Shown here: piece after piece, positions 7,103 through 16,297 of the stretch
How positions within the stretch are numbered: position 1 is the stretch's first letter
How the letters are laid out: every line of letters begins with the position of its first letter
DNA from: Aquirhabdus parva
Lineage (GTDB): Bacteria > Pseudomonadota > Gammaproteobacteria > Pseudomonadales > Moraxellaceae
Length of the DNA: 64,000 nucleotides
Assembly: GCF_003351745.1 (NCBI RefSeq)
Contig: NZ_CP031222.1
Location: 1,222,207 to 1,286,206, forward strand
Direction of reading: 5' to 3'
Made by a program: the position numbers and the translations under genes
The notes under the pieces: model-generated
Databases searched by the model: none
Seen by the model: only the letters and a program-made list of their open reading frames with translations
What the model was told of the DNA's origin: nothing

Positions 7103-9895
7103 GTGAACAATTATGTTAATGAATTTTTGCTGGAAAAAAGTAAGAAGGTATCGCTTTTTAGTTATAAGCCAATTACCTTGGCTGTGTTGGCAATATTATT
7201 TCAGCTTTCAGCAAGTCAAATGTCCTTTGCCGCAGATGATTCGGTTATTGCTGATTTAAAGTCCCAAATTGAACAACTCAAGAAGGAGCTCGCTGCAAGT
7301 CAACAAAAGAACAATCCACAAACGGATTTGGCTGCATCGAATACAAATGTTCTAGCTTCATCTCCTGATCAGCAGGTTAAAAAAGATGAAGAGGAGGCAA
7401 AAAAAATTGATGGCGTTGTGGTCACAGGTAAGCGTCAGCGTAAACAAAAAGTCTTGCTCGATAACCTTAAAGATGTTCCTAAATCGGTCTCAATTGTCTC
7501 AGGGGAGGAGTTGGATCGTTTGGGTGCTAATAACATTACTGAGGTCCTTAGACGAGTGGGTAATGTCAACTTTAACTACGGTAACCCTAGAACAGGTAGC
7601 TTGACTTTACGGGGGATTACAACGGGTTCAAGTGATCAAATTGACCCAACCATTGGTACCGTACTTGATGGCGTAAGTCTGGGTTATACACCATTGGTGA
7701 ATGGCTATGTTTTTACTGATATCGATACGGTTGACGTCACTCGGGGTCCTCAAGGAACACAAGGGGGTAAGCCCTCAAATATTGGCAGAATTACGTTTAA
7801 TACCAAAGCACCGACTTTCACCCCAGAAGCTAATTTTGCTTTAACGTATGGTGAGTGGAATCGATTGATTACTTCTGCTGTAGTGGGCGGCCCAGTGATT
7901 GACGATCTATTGGCTTGGCGGGGAACTTTTCAGCGTGAACAGGGTGACGGTGCATATGGGAATACCTTCCCCGATTTAAAAGGGCGAGCCAGTTATCAAA
8001 ACGTTGATCGCACTTTTGGTCGCGTCCAATTTTTACTGACACCAACCGATGATTTTACTGCCAAGCTGAGCCTAGAAAACCAGCCTAAAGGCAGTGAGTT
8101 TGTTAATGGTTTAACCGTAAAACATGCTGAACCTACCGTATTTAGTGATGGAGTAGCGCGTCCCGTGGCTTCAGTCGATACGACTTATAAGAAGTATCTG
8201 CGGCCTTGGTTTAATAATGATCCGACACTTTGGAATACCGCGCGTGATTACTATAACAACCCTGTGGATGTGGATAATAACGGTGCCATCATTACCGGGT
8301 CGAAAGGTGCAACGCTTAATTTAAATTGGCATGTAGCGGGCCATGATCTGCAATCTATTACAGGCTATCGTAGCCATTGGTTTAGTGCCGCCAATGACGA
8401 AGGAACACCTTTTGATATTACCAAGAGCGGGGGGTACATTACGGATTACTCCCAGATTAGCCAAGAGTTTCGTATATCTTCGGAAAAAGGCAAGTTTGTT
8501 GACTACCTCGCTGGATTATATTTCTTAAGCACGGATAATGATTCGATTAGCCGTACGCGTTATGGCAATGATGCTGGCGCATTCCAAGCGAGTGATGCGC
8601 TGTATAACAGCCTGGCAACAACAGGTTCAGGTCAGACAATCCTGAAAGACTCTTTGAATTTTGCTTATAAAGGCACGCAGACTTACGTCAAAAATAAGAG
8701 TGCGGCTCTGTTTGCGCAAGCCGATTGGCATTTAAGCGATCCTTTAACTTTAAATACGGGTGTCCGTTTTTCTCATGAGGATCGTGAAACTTCCCAAGGT
8801 GTGCTTTTACTAGACCCGGGTGTAGGCAGTGATTTCACGACCGCTTTTGGGAATAGCTCAAGTACCAAAGCCATTGCTAAAGGAGGCGCGGCAGCTGCTG
8901 ATCGGCTTGCTGCACGATATTTCGGTTCGACTTGGGCCAACTTAAGTACAGCGCAGCAGAACCAGTTGCTCTCTGGGGCTCAGGTTCGTAACGGTACTCT
9001 AACACCTGCATCACTTTATCCAGTGACAGATGCGCCAGCTTGGGAGGGTAATATTAAAAGCTGGAATGCAAGTTTAACGAATAAGTTTAATGATACGGTC
9101 TCTGCCTATGGAACATTGCAGTACGGCGAGAAAGGGGGGATGTCTCAGTTTGCGGTTAATGGGACGACATCTACTGTTGATAAGGAGCAGACCAATGGTT
9201 ATGAATTGGGCTTACGTCTAAATTTATTGAATAATACCTTAACCATCAATTCGGACATTTTTCTTAATGACATTAAGAATTTCCAAACGACAGTCAATAT
9301 TCCTGATCCGATCGGAACAGCAGCATTCTTAGCGAGCAATCCCAGTGTTTCACTTGCCGATGCACAGCAGTTTCAGAGTGTAGTTGGAAACTTGCCTGGG
9401 GTGCGGGTTAAGGGGCTTGAAATTGATGCAGCGTACACAGGCTTACAGAATCTAACGCTCAGTTTATCGGCTGCATATAACGATGCGTACTATTCTAAGG
9501 ATACGTACTTGGCTAAACCCAACGAAGTGGACAGTACTGGGAAGGTCTTTCAGAAGTACTATAACGCGAAAGGCAGCGTGCTCAACTCTGCGCCCAAGTT
9601 TACTGCAAATTTAGCGGCTGATTATAAGGTTCAAGTCTTTGGTGATAAGGTTTTTCATACCAGCGCTGATTACAAATTTACCAGTAGTTATGCGACCAGT
9701 CCTTCGTCCTACGATGTTTATGATGCGTATGGATTACTAGATCTGGGTGTCGGTATCGGACGAAAAGATGGTCTATTTGACGTCTCGGTGGTCGTGAAGA
9801 ACCTGCTCAACACAAGCTACCATACCGATGGTTGGAATTCTTACACGCCTAATATCCCCCGTTGGTTTGGGGTGACTTTTAAATCCAAGCTCTAA
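7103..9895 (+). CDS. TonB-dependent outer membrane receptor 1, with N-terminal coiled coil
   Basis: 930 residues. The GTG start follows CTGGGGAG. A long signal peptide ends about residue 43 (SFA). Then comes a predicted coiled coil (about 47-70, rich in Leu, Lys and Gln), a charged linker, a TonB box-like DGVVVTG and the plug domain (about 115-240; LRGITTGS, DVTRGPQGTQGG). The rest is a 22-strand barrel ending in an aromatic residue pattern FGVTFKSKL. The usual plug phrase GRNTTGGAIN is replaced by GKPSNIGRITF. The coiled coil between signal and TonB box is unusual. Barrel segments such as the SRTRYGNDAGAF loop are shared with the next receptor, so they are paralogues. Substrate unknown; transcription is probably sigma-54 dependent. 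Confidence 0.9.
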   Translation: MNNYVNEFLLEKSKKVSLFSYKPITLAVLAILFQLSASQMSFAADDSVIADLKSQIEQLKKELAASQQKNNPQTDLAASNTNVLASSPDQQVKKDEEEAKKIDGVVVTGKRQRKQKVLLDNLKDVPKSVSIVSGEELDRLGANNITEVLRRVGNVNFNYGNPRTGSLTLRGITTGSSDQIDPTIGTVLDGVSLGYTPLVNGYVFTDIDTVDVTRGPQGTQGGKPSNIGRITFNTKAPTFTPEANFALTYGEWNRLITSAVVGGPVIDDLLAWRGTFQREQGDGAYGNTFPDLKGRASYQNVDRTFGRVQFLLTPTDDFTAKLSLENQPKGSEFVNGLTVKHAEPTVFSDGVARPVASVDTTYKKYLRPWFNNDPTLWNTARDYYNNPVDVDNNGAIITGSKGATLNLNWHVAGHDLQSITGYRSHWFSAANDEGTPFDITKSGGYITDYSQISQEFRISSEKGKFVDYLAGLYFLSTDNDSISRTRYGNDAGAFQASDALYNSLATTGSGQTILKDSLNFAYKGTQTYVKNKSAALFAQADWHLSDPLTLNTGVRFSHEDRETSQGVLLLDPGVGSDFTTAFGNSSSTKAIAKGGAAAADRLAARYFGSTWANLSTAQQNQLLSGAQVRNGTLTPASLYPVTDAPAWEGNIKSWNASLTNKFNDTVSAYGTLQYGEKGGMSQFAVNGTTSTVDKEQTNGYELGLRLNLLNNTLTINSDIFLNDIKNFQTTVNIPDPIGTAAFLASNPSVSLADAQQFQSVVGNLPGVRVKGLEIDAAYTGLQNLTLSLSAAYNDAYYSKDTYLAKPNEVDSTGKVFQKYYNAKGSVLNSAPKFTANLAADYKVQVFGDKVFHTSADYKFTSSYATSPSSYDVYDAYGLLDLGVGIGRKDGLFDVSVVVKNLLNTSYHTDGWNSYTPNIPRWFGVTFKSKL

Positions 9896-9950
9896 ATGGC
9901 TTGAATAACGATTAGAACGGTATCATTCCTATCAATTCCTGGTCGAAGAT

Positions 9951-9987
9951 AAGTCCCTTTTTATAGAGATACTAAAAGGGACTTTTT
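9951..9987 (+). terminator. Rho-independent terminator of receptor 1
   Basis: Perfect 11-bp stem AAGTCCCTTTT/AAAAGGGACTT with a 12-nt loop and a T-run at 9983-9987. Confidence 0.85.
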
Positions 9988-10049
9988 GTGCTTATCGCTA
10001 TCCGAAAATGGTTCTATAGCTAATATTCTCTCCATACCAACTGTTGTAG

Positions 10050-10064
10050 ATCAAACATTTTGAT
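10050..10064. promoter_or_regulatory. Inverted repeat, candidate activator site
   Basis: ATCAAA-CAT-TTTGAT is a perfect 6-3-6 inverted repeat about 158 bp upstream of the -24 element of receptor 2, a normal distance for a sigma-54 activator site. Assignment to the regulator encoded at 15146 is an inference. Confidence 0.4.
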
Positions 10065-10095
10065 ATGTAACACTGTGTAAATCACAACATTTAGA

Positions 10096-10105
10096 TTTGA
10101 TCAAA
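10096..10105. promoter_or_regulatory. Second palindrome, candidate activator site
   Basis: TTTGATCAAA is a perfect palindrome made of the same half-site as the repeat at 10050. The two centres are about 43.5 bp apart, near four helical turns, so both would face the same side of the DNA. Confidence 0.35.
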
Positions 10106-10206
10106 AGGCTGAAAAATTCCTTTATTTGACTGCTTGGTAGATCTTTTGATTAATTAAGTATTTATAAAATAATAATATAAATTTCATGTAGATAAATTTT
10201 TAAGAG

Positions 10207-10222
10207 TGGCATACCCGTTGCA
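10207..10222 (+). promoter_or_regulatory. Sigma-54 (-24/-12) promoter of TonB-dependent receptor 2
   Basis: TGGCATA-CCCG-TTGCA fits the consensus; GG (10208-10209) and GC (10220-10221) are exactly 10 bases apart. The transcript would start near 10233. This rules out the GTG at 10206 as start codon, because it lies in the promoter. Confidence 0.85.
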
Positions 10223-10265
10223 ATCCATAGGCTTATCCCGTTTTCATAAGCCATTAGGATTTACG

Positions 10266-12752
10266 ATGTTTTCTAACGATCAAACTTTACATAAACGTTT
10301 TCAGCGCAATTTATTATCTTCTGCGGTTATGCTTGCCAGTTTATCCATGGGTTTCTCTGCACTGAGTTTTGCAGCTGAGGGAGATGTGCCTCCTGTAAGC
10401 AATGGCACATCGTCTCAAAATAGTAATACCCCTGTAGATTCTGATACTTCACAACATATTGAATCAATTGTTGTGACTTCGCGTAATCGTGAGGAGCTGG
10501 CACAAAATATCCCAGTACCTGTTTCAGTCATTGGCAGTAAGCAGCTAGATCGCGATGGCATCGTGAGTGTCGATGATTTGACCCGTAAAGCTCCGGGACT
10601 TACGGCAACCACACCGAATGCACGCCGTACGGGGATTTCCATTCGGGGGATAGGAAAGGCCAGTGGGAATGACAATATGGAGGCCGCAGTTGGCGTGATT
10701 GTCGACAATGTTTTCTTATCTCATGTGGGAATGTCTTATCAGGATTTTACCGATCTAGATCGTGTTGAAGTTTTACGTGGTCCACAAGGAACGTTGCTGG
10801 GCAAGAACACGACGATGGGTGCGATTAACTATGTCAGTAAGTTACCCAGCTTTAAACCACAAGGCTCATTTGAGGTTGAAGGTGGCCTGAACAAAGAAGC
10901 GCTTAAACTGAAAGCCTCAAGATCTGATGCTTTGATTGATGATGTTTTGGCATATCGTGCCTCCGTATTTGTTGATCAGCAGCAGGGCGATTTAAAAAAT
11001 ATTAGCCCTTTGGGAGGTAATGTTCATGAGAAAAATCGCTTCGGTGGTCGCCTACAGTTTTTATGGAAGCCAACTGAAAATTTGAACATCCGATTGAATT
11101 TGGATGAAGCGCAAAGCAAAGAATATAGCAACACTAAGCCATTTATGATTGACCCACTGACTTTTGCGGATGGATCGTCTCGCACAGCATCTAATAAACT
11201 GACCTATACCTCTCGATTATCGCGTGATTATTTTGGGGGTTATGTGCCAGTAGTCGGTGATCGGTCTTGGAATGAAATCGATGTCGCGCAGCTTCGACCA
11301 TTGATCACCAATAACAGTGGCGAATCTTTGACGATTGATTGGGATCTGGGTGATTTAACCTTCACGTCCATTACGGCTGGGCGTAAGCTGCATTTTGATG
11401 CGAACAATGACAGTGATCAAACCAAATTTGATATCAATCAGGGCGGAACCCTGGTTGACCATGAGCAATTCTCTCAAGAGTTCCGCTTAACCTCGGCGCC
11501 AAGTAAGGTGCTGGATTATCAGGTGGGCTTGTATTACTTACATGATTCAACTGAGTCAACTTCCCGTACGCTTTATGGTCAAGACGCAGGTGCATTTTAT
11601 GCGTCGAATAGCCAATACAGTTCGTTGAAATCAAATAAATATTTACTCAGTTCATCTCTTAATCAAGTGTATTCCACCACACTGACGACTCCACAAACGG
11701 ATAGCGTTGCTGCTTTTGGACAGGCCAATTGGCATTTGAATGATAAGGCAACATTGACTTTTGGTTTACGTGATACCAATGAAAAGAAGAGTAGTGATAG
11801 CCAAAAAAATGCCAGTTTCTATGATGGGTCAGCATTGGTTTCAACAGGAAATGCTGCTGCTGATGCAATCCGTGCATCACAGCTTGGCACTGTTTATGGC
11901 TTAGTTCATGGGCAAGATATCAACAATAACTCGGTCTCTTGGCTGTTGAGTCCGAGCTATCAGCTTGATAAAGATGTTTTGCTCTACGCTTCGGCCTCAT
12001 CCGGTCAGAAATCAGGCTCAGTTCAATTTAAGTCGAATGGCACACCGTTGAATGTTGATCCTGAAAAATCCTTGGATTTTGAGCTGGGTGTAAAAAGCTT
12101 ACTTTTGGACAAGCGGTTGTTGCTAAACGTCAATTTGTATCAAACCACGGTGAAAGATTACCAAGCAACAACCAGCATATTGGATTCTACGTCATCGACA
12201 GGTTATAGCTCTGTGCTCGGGAATATTCCTGAAATTCGTGCACGTGGTGTAGAAATTGAAGGAAGTTACGCTGCATCGCATGACCTAAATTTAAACTTCT
12301 CTTTAGCTTATAACGATGCGATCTATTCAGATTGGTCTACCGCAACGTGCCCTGCTGAAATTGTCAGTGTGGCTGTCTGTAATAACACCGGTAAACAAGT
12401 TGTCGGGGCACCTAAAGTTACGGGTGTAGTGGGAGCAGATTACCAGACCCATTTGGGCTTTGGTGGTTTGAGTTTCCATAGTTATATCAATGCTGTGGCG
12501 CGTACGTCCCAAAATCTGGAGTCCCAACTATCCATATATGGTCGTCAAGCAGGTTATACCCTGGTTGATGGCGGACTCGGTGTGGTTGGCAATTACAACA
12601 AAAATAAATTCGAAGTCGATCTGATCGCAAAGAATTTATTTGATACCAAATATACGACGAGTATCAATGGCTTCAGTAACTCCTCTCCTGTGGGTTATGA
12701 CGGCATCGGCGCACGTCGTTATATCGGTCTAGTATTTAAAACTAAATATTAA
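10266..12752 (+). CDS. TonB-dependent outer membrane receptor 2
   Basis: 828 residues from ATG 10266, which has a TAGGA ribosome-binding site and a normal signal peptide (cut about residue 35, LSFA). The longer frame from GTG 10206 overlaps the sigma-54 promoter and is rejected. Plug domain about residues 60-190 with a TonB box-like ESIVVTSR, RGIGKAS, and the canonical LRGPQGTLLGKNTTMGAIN; barrel to the C-terminal IGLVFKTKY. It is colinear with receptor 1: the loops SRTLYGQDAGAFYAS, SVQFKSNGT and the helix-proximal ARGVEIEG/SLAYNDAIYS have obvious counterparts. Cysteines near residue 700 (TCP and VCN) may form an extracellular disulfide. Substrate unknown. Confidence 0.92.
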   Translation: MFSNDQTLHKRFQRNLLSSAVMLASLSMGFSALSFAAEGDVPPVSNGTSSQNSNTPVDSDTSQHIESIVVTSRNREELAQNIPVPVSVIGSKQLDRDGIVSVDDLTRKAPGLTATTPNARRTGISIRGIGKASGNDNMEAAVGVIVDNVFLSHVGMSYQDFTDLDRVEVLRGPQGTLLGKNTTMGAINYVSKLPSFKPQGSFEVEGGLNKEALKLKASRSDALIDDVLAYRASVFVDQQQGDLKNISPLGGNVHEKNRFGGRLQFLWKPTENLNIRLNLDEAQSKEYSNTKPFMIDPLTFADGSSRTASNKLTYTSRLSRDYFGGYVPVVGDRSWNEIDVAQLRPLITNNSGESLTIDWDLGDLTFTSITAGRKLHFDANNDSDQTKFDINQGGTLVDHEQFSQEFRLTSAPSKVLDYQVGLYYLHDSTESTSRTLYGQDAGAFYASNSQYSSLKSNKYLLSSSLNQVYSTTLTTPQTDSVAAFGQANWHLNDKATLTFGLRDTNEKKSSDSQKNASFYDGSALVSTGNAAADAIRASQLGTVYGLVHGQDINNNSVSWLLSPSYQLDKDVLLYASASSGQKSGSVQFKSNGTPLNVDPEKSLDFELGVKSLLLDKRLLLNVNLYQTTVKDYQATTSILDSTSSTGYSSVLGNIPEIRARGVEIEGSYAASHDLNLNFSLAYNDAIYSDWSTATCPAEIVSVAVCNNTGKQVVGAPKVTGVVGADYQTHLGFGGLSFHSYINAVARTSQNLESQLSIYGRQAGYTLVDGGLGVVGNYNKNKFEVDLIAKNLFDTKYTTSINGFSNSSPVGYDGIGARRYIGLVFKTKY

Positions 12753-12769
12753 TTAAACAAAACTATGTC

Positions 12770-12817
12770 AGCGGTGGTCGTCGGGGAATGACCACTGCTA
12801 ATACTTTTATTTTTTTT
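12770..12817 (+). terminator. Rho-independent terminator of receptor 2
   Basis: Ten-pair stem AGCGGTGGTC/GACCACTGCT (one G-T) with a 10-nt loop, followed by AATACTTTTA and eight or more T. Confidence 0.85.
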
Positions 12818-12837
12818 CTGCATTAGGTATTCAATTG

Positions 12838-14913
12838 ATGGCTATAAGATTAAAGCTCTCGACACTAACGCTTGCACTTTGGGCATTGAGTCGTATTGCT
12901 GTTGCAGAGGGTGATGGGATCTCTCAGATCACTGTAACTGGCTCACATTATAAAAATGGGGTAGGCACCTCTGATGCGGCATCGCAAGGCGTGATTAATG
13001 GTTATCTACTCACCGATATTCCGATCCTGAGGCCAGGCGAGGTCCTAGAAAGTGTTCCCGGTATGGTGGTATCTCAGCACTCGGGTGATGGCAAAGCCAA
13101 TCAGTACTTTTTAAGGGGCTATAATCTGGATCATGGGACTGACTTTGCAACGAGTATCGATAGCGTTCCTGTCAACATTCCAACCAATGCCCATGGGCAG
13201 GGCTATACCGATATTAATTATTTGATTCCTGAACTGGTACAGCGCATTGATTATCGCAAAGGTCCTTATTTTGCTGAAAATGGTGATTTCTCATCTGCTG
13301 GATCTGCCAATATTAAGTATCGCAACAGCCTAGATCACAATATTCTTGATTTGACCGTAGGTGCCGATAATTATCGCCGTGCATTATTAGCGGGATCGAC
13401 GCATCTATCCGCTAATCAAAGTGGTCCAACGGTGCTGGGAGGACTTGAGTTATTACAAAATAACGGTCCTTGGGATTCCCCAGAAAAACTTCATAAAATT
13501 AATGGATTGCTTAAGCTGAGTGATGGAGATACCAGTCAGGGATGGTCAATTGATGGGGTCGGTTATAAGGCACATTGGCACTCTACAGATCAGGTGCCTC
13601 TAGAGTTGATTGAGTCTGGACAGATCGGACGCTATGCGGCATTGGATGATAGTGATGGTGGTGACTCAACACGCGCCATTTTATCGGGAGAGTGGCATCG
13701 TGATGATGAGCAGGGCTATAGCAAAGTATCTGCATTTGCCCAGCGTTATCACTTACAGCTATGGTCGAATTTTACCTACTTTGAATTAAACCCGATTCAA
13801 GGAGATCAATTTGAGCAGTTTGAAACTCGCAATTATTATGGCGGCCAGCTTGTACAAGGTTGGAAGCAGAGCCTCTTTGGCTTGCCTTCAACAACTGAGG
13901 CTGGTTTACAACTTCGTTATGATACAACGCATGTCGGTTTAGCCAATACCGACAAACGCATCCGTACTAACTTAGTGACCGATGATCAGATCAATGAGAC
14001 CTTGCTAGGTGCTTATCTGCAAAATACTACGCAGTGGACTCCATGGTTTAAGTCTGTCATAGGTGGACGTCAAGATCGTCTACAATTAAATCGCGATTCG
14101 CATACCAACGCACTCAATAGTGGCGATGCCACAGGGACCAAGTTCTCGCCAAAGCTGTCTTTAATTTTTGGGCCATGGCAGAAAACTGAACTGTTTTTAA
14201 ATTATGGTAAAGGGATACATAGTAACGATGCGCGTGGCGTGATTAATCAAGTTGATGCGAGAACAGGTGAGTCAGTCGAGCCGGTTCCGGCATTGGTCGG
14301 CAGTACGGGTAAGGAAATCGGACTGCGTACCGAGATCATCGATGGTTTGCAGAGTTCTGTGGCGGTTTGGGGCTTAGATAGTGATTCAGAGTTGGTGTAT
14401 GTTTCAGAAGCAGGCACAACAGAACCTAATGGTGCAAGTAAACGCTATGGTGTCGAGTGGAACAATCACATAATTGTGAATAAGTGGTTGTTGATAGATG
14501 CTGATTTTGCGTGGACACATGCACGCTATGCGGATAAAGATGCAAATGGTGACATCGGTAATTTAATTCCGAATGCGGTCAGTAAAGTGGGTCTGTTGCG
14601 GGCGACATTACGCAATCAAGGCGGTTGGTCAACGAGTCTAGAAACACGTTATATCGGTGGCTATCCCTTGTCACAGGATGGTGAACTGAAGACCCCTTCG
14701 AGCACGATTACCAATTTGCGGGTACAGCGTGAGCTGACGCCACGATTGTCATTATCTGTAGATGTCTTGAACCTGTTTAACCGTAAATATTATGACATTG
14801 CCTATCAGCAAGACTATCAAGTTACCCCAACAAGTCCAGTTGTTCCGAGTGGCATTACGGTTCATCCTGGAGAGCCACGAGAGCTAAGAGCCACGCTACA
14901 TATGAAATTTTAA
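12838..14913 (+). CDS. TonB-dependent outer membrane receptor 3
   Basis: 691 residues from ATG 12838 (a TTG three bases earlier is the alternative). Signal peptide cut about residue 21 (VAEG). The plug contains ISQITVTGS, VLESVPGMVVSQHSG, RGYNLDHGTDF and RIDYRKGPYFAENGDF; the last strand ends ATLHMKF. It belongs to a different receptor subfamily from receptors 1 and 2: it is shorter, and the RGYNLDHGTDF and AHGQGYTDINYLIPE motifs have no counterpart there. It starts just 20 bp after the terminator of receptor 2 and no sigma-54 or convincing sigma-70 promoter is seen, so expression may come from read-through. Substrate unknown. Confidence 0.9.
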   Translation: MAIRLKLSTLTLALWALSRIAVAEGDGISQITVTGSHYKNGVGTSDAASQGVINGYLLTDIPILRPGEVLESVPGMVVSQHSGDGKANQYFLRGYNLDHGTDFATSIDSVPVNIPTNAHGQGYTDINYLIPELVQRIDYRKGPYFAENGDFSSAGSANIKYRNSLDHNILDLTVGADNYRRALLAGSTHLSANQSGPTVLGGLELLQNNGPWDSPEKLHKINGLLKLSDGDTSQGWSIDGVGYKAHWHSTDQVPLELIESGQIGRYAALDDSDGGDSTRAILSGEWHRDDEQGYSKVSAFAQRYHLQLWSNFTYFELNPIQGDQFEQFETRNYYGGQLVQGWKQSLFGLPSTTEAGLQLRYDTTHVGLANTDKRIRTNLVTDDQINETLLGAYLQNTTQWTPWFKSVIGGRQDRLQLNRDSHTNALNSGDATGTKFSPKLSLIFGPWQKTELFLNYGKGIHSNDARGVINQVDARTGESVEPVPALVGSTGKEIGLRTEIIDGLQSSVAVWGLDSDSELVYVSEAGTTEPNGASKRYGVEWNNHIIVNKWLLIDADFAWTHARYADKDANGDIGNLIPNAVSKVGLLRATLRNQGGWSTSLETRYIGGYPLSQDGELKTPSSTITNLRVQRELTPRLSLSVDVLNLFNRKYYDIAYQQDYQVTPTSPVVPSGITVHPGEPRELRATLHMKF

Positions 14914-15145
14914 TCTAAGTTATTATTATAAATTAACCTCATGATGTTTCTTGAATAAGTTGAGGCTTAGTCTGCTGAATAATATGGATATTAATTTTTC
15001 CATTTGGTTCTATTTTGTTGAAAAGATAGTAATTACTGCGATATACAATAAAGCAATATGTATAAGTTCAAGTGTTTTTGTGAATTACTATATTAATTAG
15101 AAATTCTGCTTGAATATTACATCACTTGCTTATTTGGATACCCTG

Positions 15146-16297
15146 ATGAGAGATGAAGTTTGGCACCGACCCATCGTCCTATCGCTTGAAGGCACCAATG
15201 CCCAGCCGCTGAGCATCCGTGCCAAAGCACTGGTGTTTACCGACCCCGTGTCTTGTCGTCTGCTGACGTTGATTGAGCGCCTCGCGCCCAGCGAAGCTCC
15301 CGTCATGATCATTGGCGAAACGGGTACAGGTAAAGAACTGGTCGCTCGTCACATCCATCAACTCAGTGGACGCAAAGGACCCTTCCTCGCCGTTAATTGT
15401 GGTGCTATTAACGACCAACTGGCCGAAAGTGAATTGTTTGGCCATGAAGCCGGTTCTTTTACTGGCGCAACAGGTCGCCGCGAAGGCTGGTTTGAAGCCG
15501 CACAAGGGGGCACCTTATTTTTGGATGAAATTGGCGATTTACCGCTGCATCTGCAAGTCAAACTGCTCCGCGTCCTGCAAGAGCGCGAAGTCGTGCGCAT
15601 TGGCTCACGTAAACCAATTCCGGTAGATGTACGTTTTGTGGCTGCCACCAACGTTGATTTGGATGCCGCTGTGAATGCCGGACATTTCAGACGTGACCTG
15701 CTGTATCGCATCAACATCGCCCAAGTCCATCTACCGCCGCTGCGTGAACGACCGGGTGACATCCTGCCACTGGCGAATCACTTCATCAAACAATACAGCA
15801 AACGGATGAACATCGGCACCGCCCATCTCACCAGTGATGCGCGCGAAGCGTTATTGTCATATGCATGGCCGGGCAATATCCGCGAGCTAGAGAATGTCAT
15901 TCATTTTGCATTATTGGTTGCAGAGACCTCTGAGGTTCGACCTGAGCATTTGAAGGTGAAGGGGGGATGGGGTGCTGAAAAGCAACCCAGCCGGCATTGG
16001 CAAGAGCCATTACCCAATGTCGTTACATCTACAGAGGTTCGCGCAGACCCTTTAGCCGATATCGCACGCCTATTAAGTATAGCGTTTGAGCAGGGGCAGC
16101 CTGATTTATTTGAGAGTTTTGAAAGTCTTGTGGTGCAGGAGGCTTTTCGCTACACCCGCCAGAACCAAGTGCATAGTGCTGCATTACTCGGAGTGACCCG
16201 CAATGTGATGCGTACCATGCTCAAACGTCATGGGTTATTGGCAGATGGCGCAGAGAAAGGTGAGAGTAAAGATGATTGGCGTATGGTTGAAGGATAA
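15146..16297 (+). CDS. Sigma-54-dependent activator, SfnR-like, without sensor domain
   Basis: 383 residues from ATG 15146; TTG 15110 would add 12. There is no receiver, GAF or PAS domain, only a short N-terminal segment, the AAA+ domain and a Fis-type helix-turn-helix at the C-terminus (about 325-365). Motifs: Walker A GETGTGKE, the sigma-54 contact loop as GSFTGA instead of GAFTGA, Walker B LFLDEIGD, sensor RFVAATN, and WPGNIREL. The stretch before Walker A ([17 protein letters not shown]) and overall length resemble SfnR, the Pseudomonas activator for dimethyl sulfone use. Lacking a sensor, it is presumably controlled by its own level or by a ligand of the short N-terminus. Three sigma-54 promoters lie within 12.3 kb upstream and are its likely targets. 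Confidence 0.85.
   Translation: MRDEVWHRPIVLSLEGTNAQPLSIRAKALVFTDPVSCRLLTLIERLAPSEAPVMIIGETGTGKELVARHIHQLSGRKGPFLAVNCGAINDQLAESELFGHEAGSFTGATGRREGWFEAAQGGTLFLDEIGDLPLHLQVKLLRVLQEREVVRIGSRKPIPVDVRFVAATNVDLDAAVNAGHFRRDLLYRINIAQVHLPPLRERPGDILPLANHFIKQYSKRMNIGTAHLTSDAREALLSYAWPGNIRELENVIHFALLVAETSEVRPEHLKVKGGWGAEKQPSRHWQEPLPNVVTSTEVRADPLADIARLLSIAFEQGQPDLFESFESLVVQEAFRYTRQNQVHSAALLGVTRNVMRTMLKRHGLLADGAEKGESKDDWRMVEG

Noticed and set aside
10074-10086. TGTG-TAAAT-CACA as CRP site upstream of receptor 2
   Set aside because: The spacing between half-sites is 5 instead of the CRP arrangement of TGTGA-N6-TCACA, so it does not fit.
15146-16297. Possible horizontal transfer of the sigma-54 activator because of higher G+C
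   Set aside because: Hand count of 15241-15540 gives 165 of 300 (55%), but parts of receptor 3 reach about 53%, so the difference is too small to support a claim.
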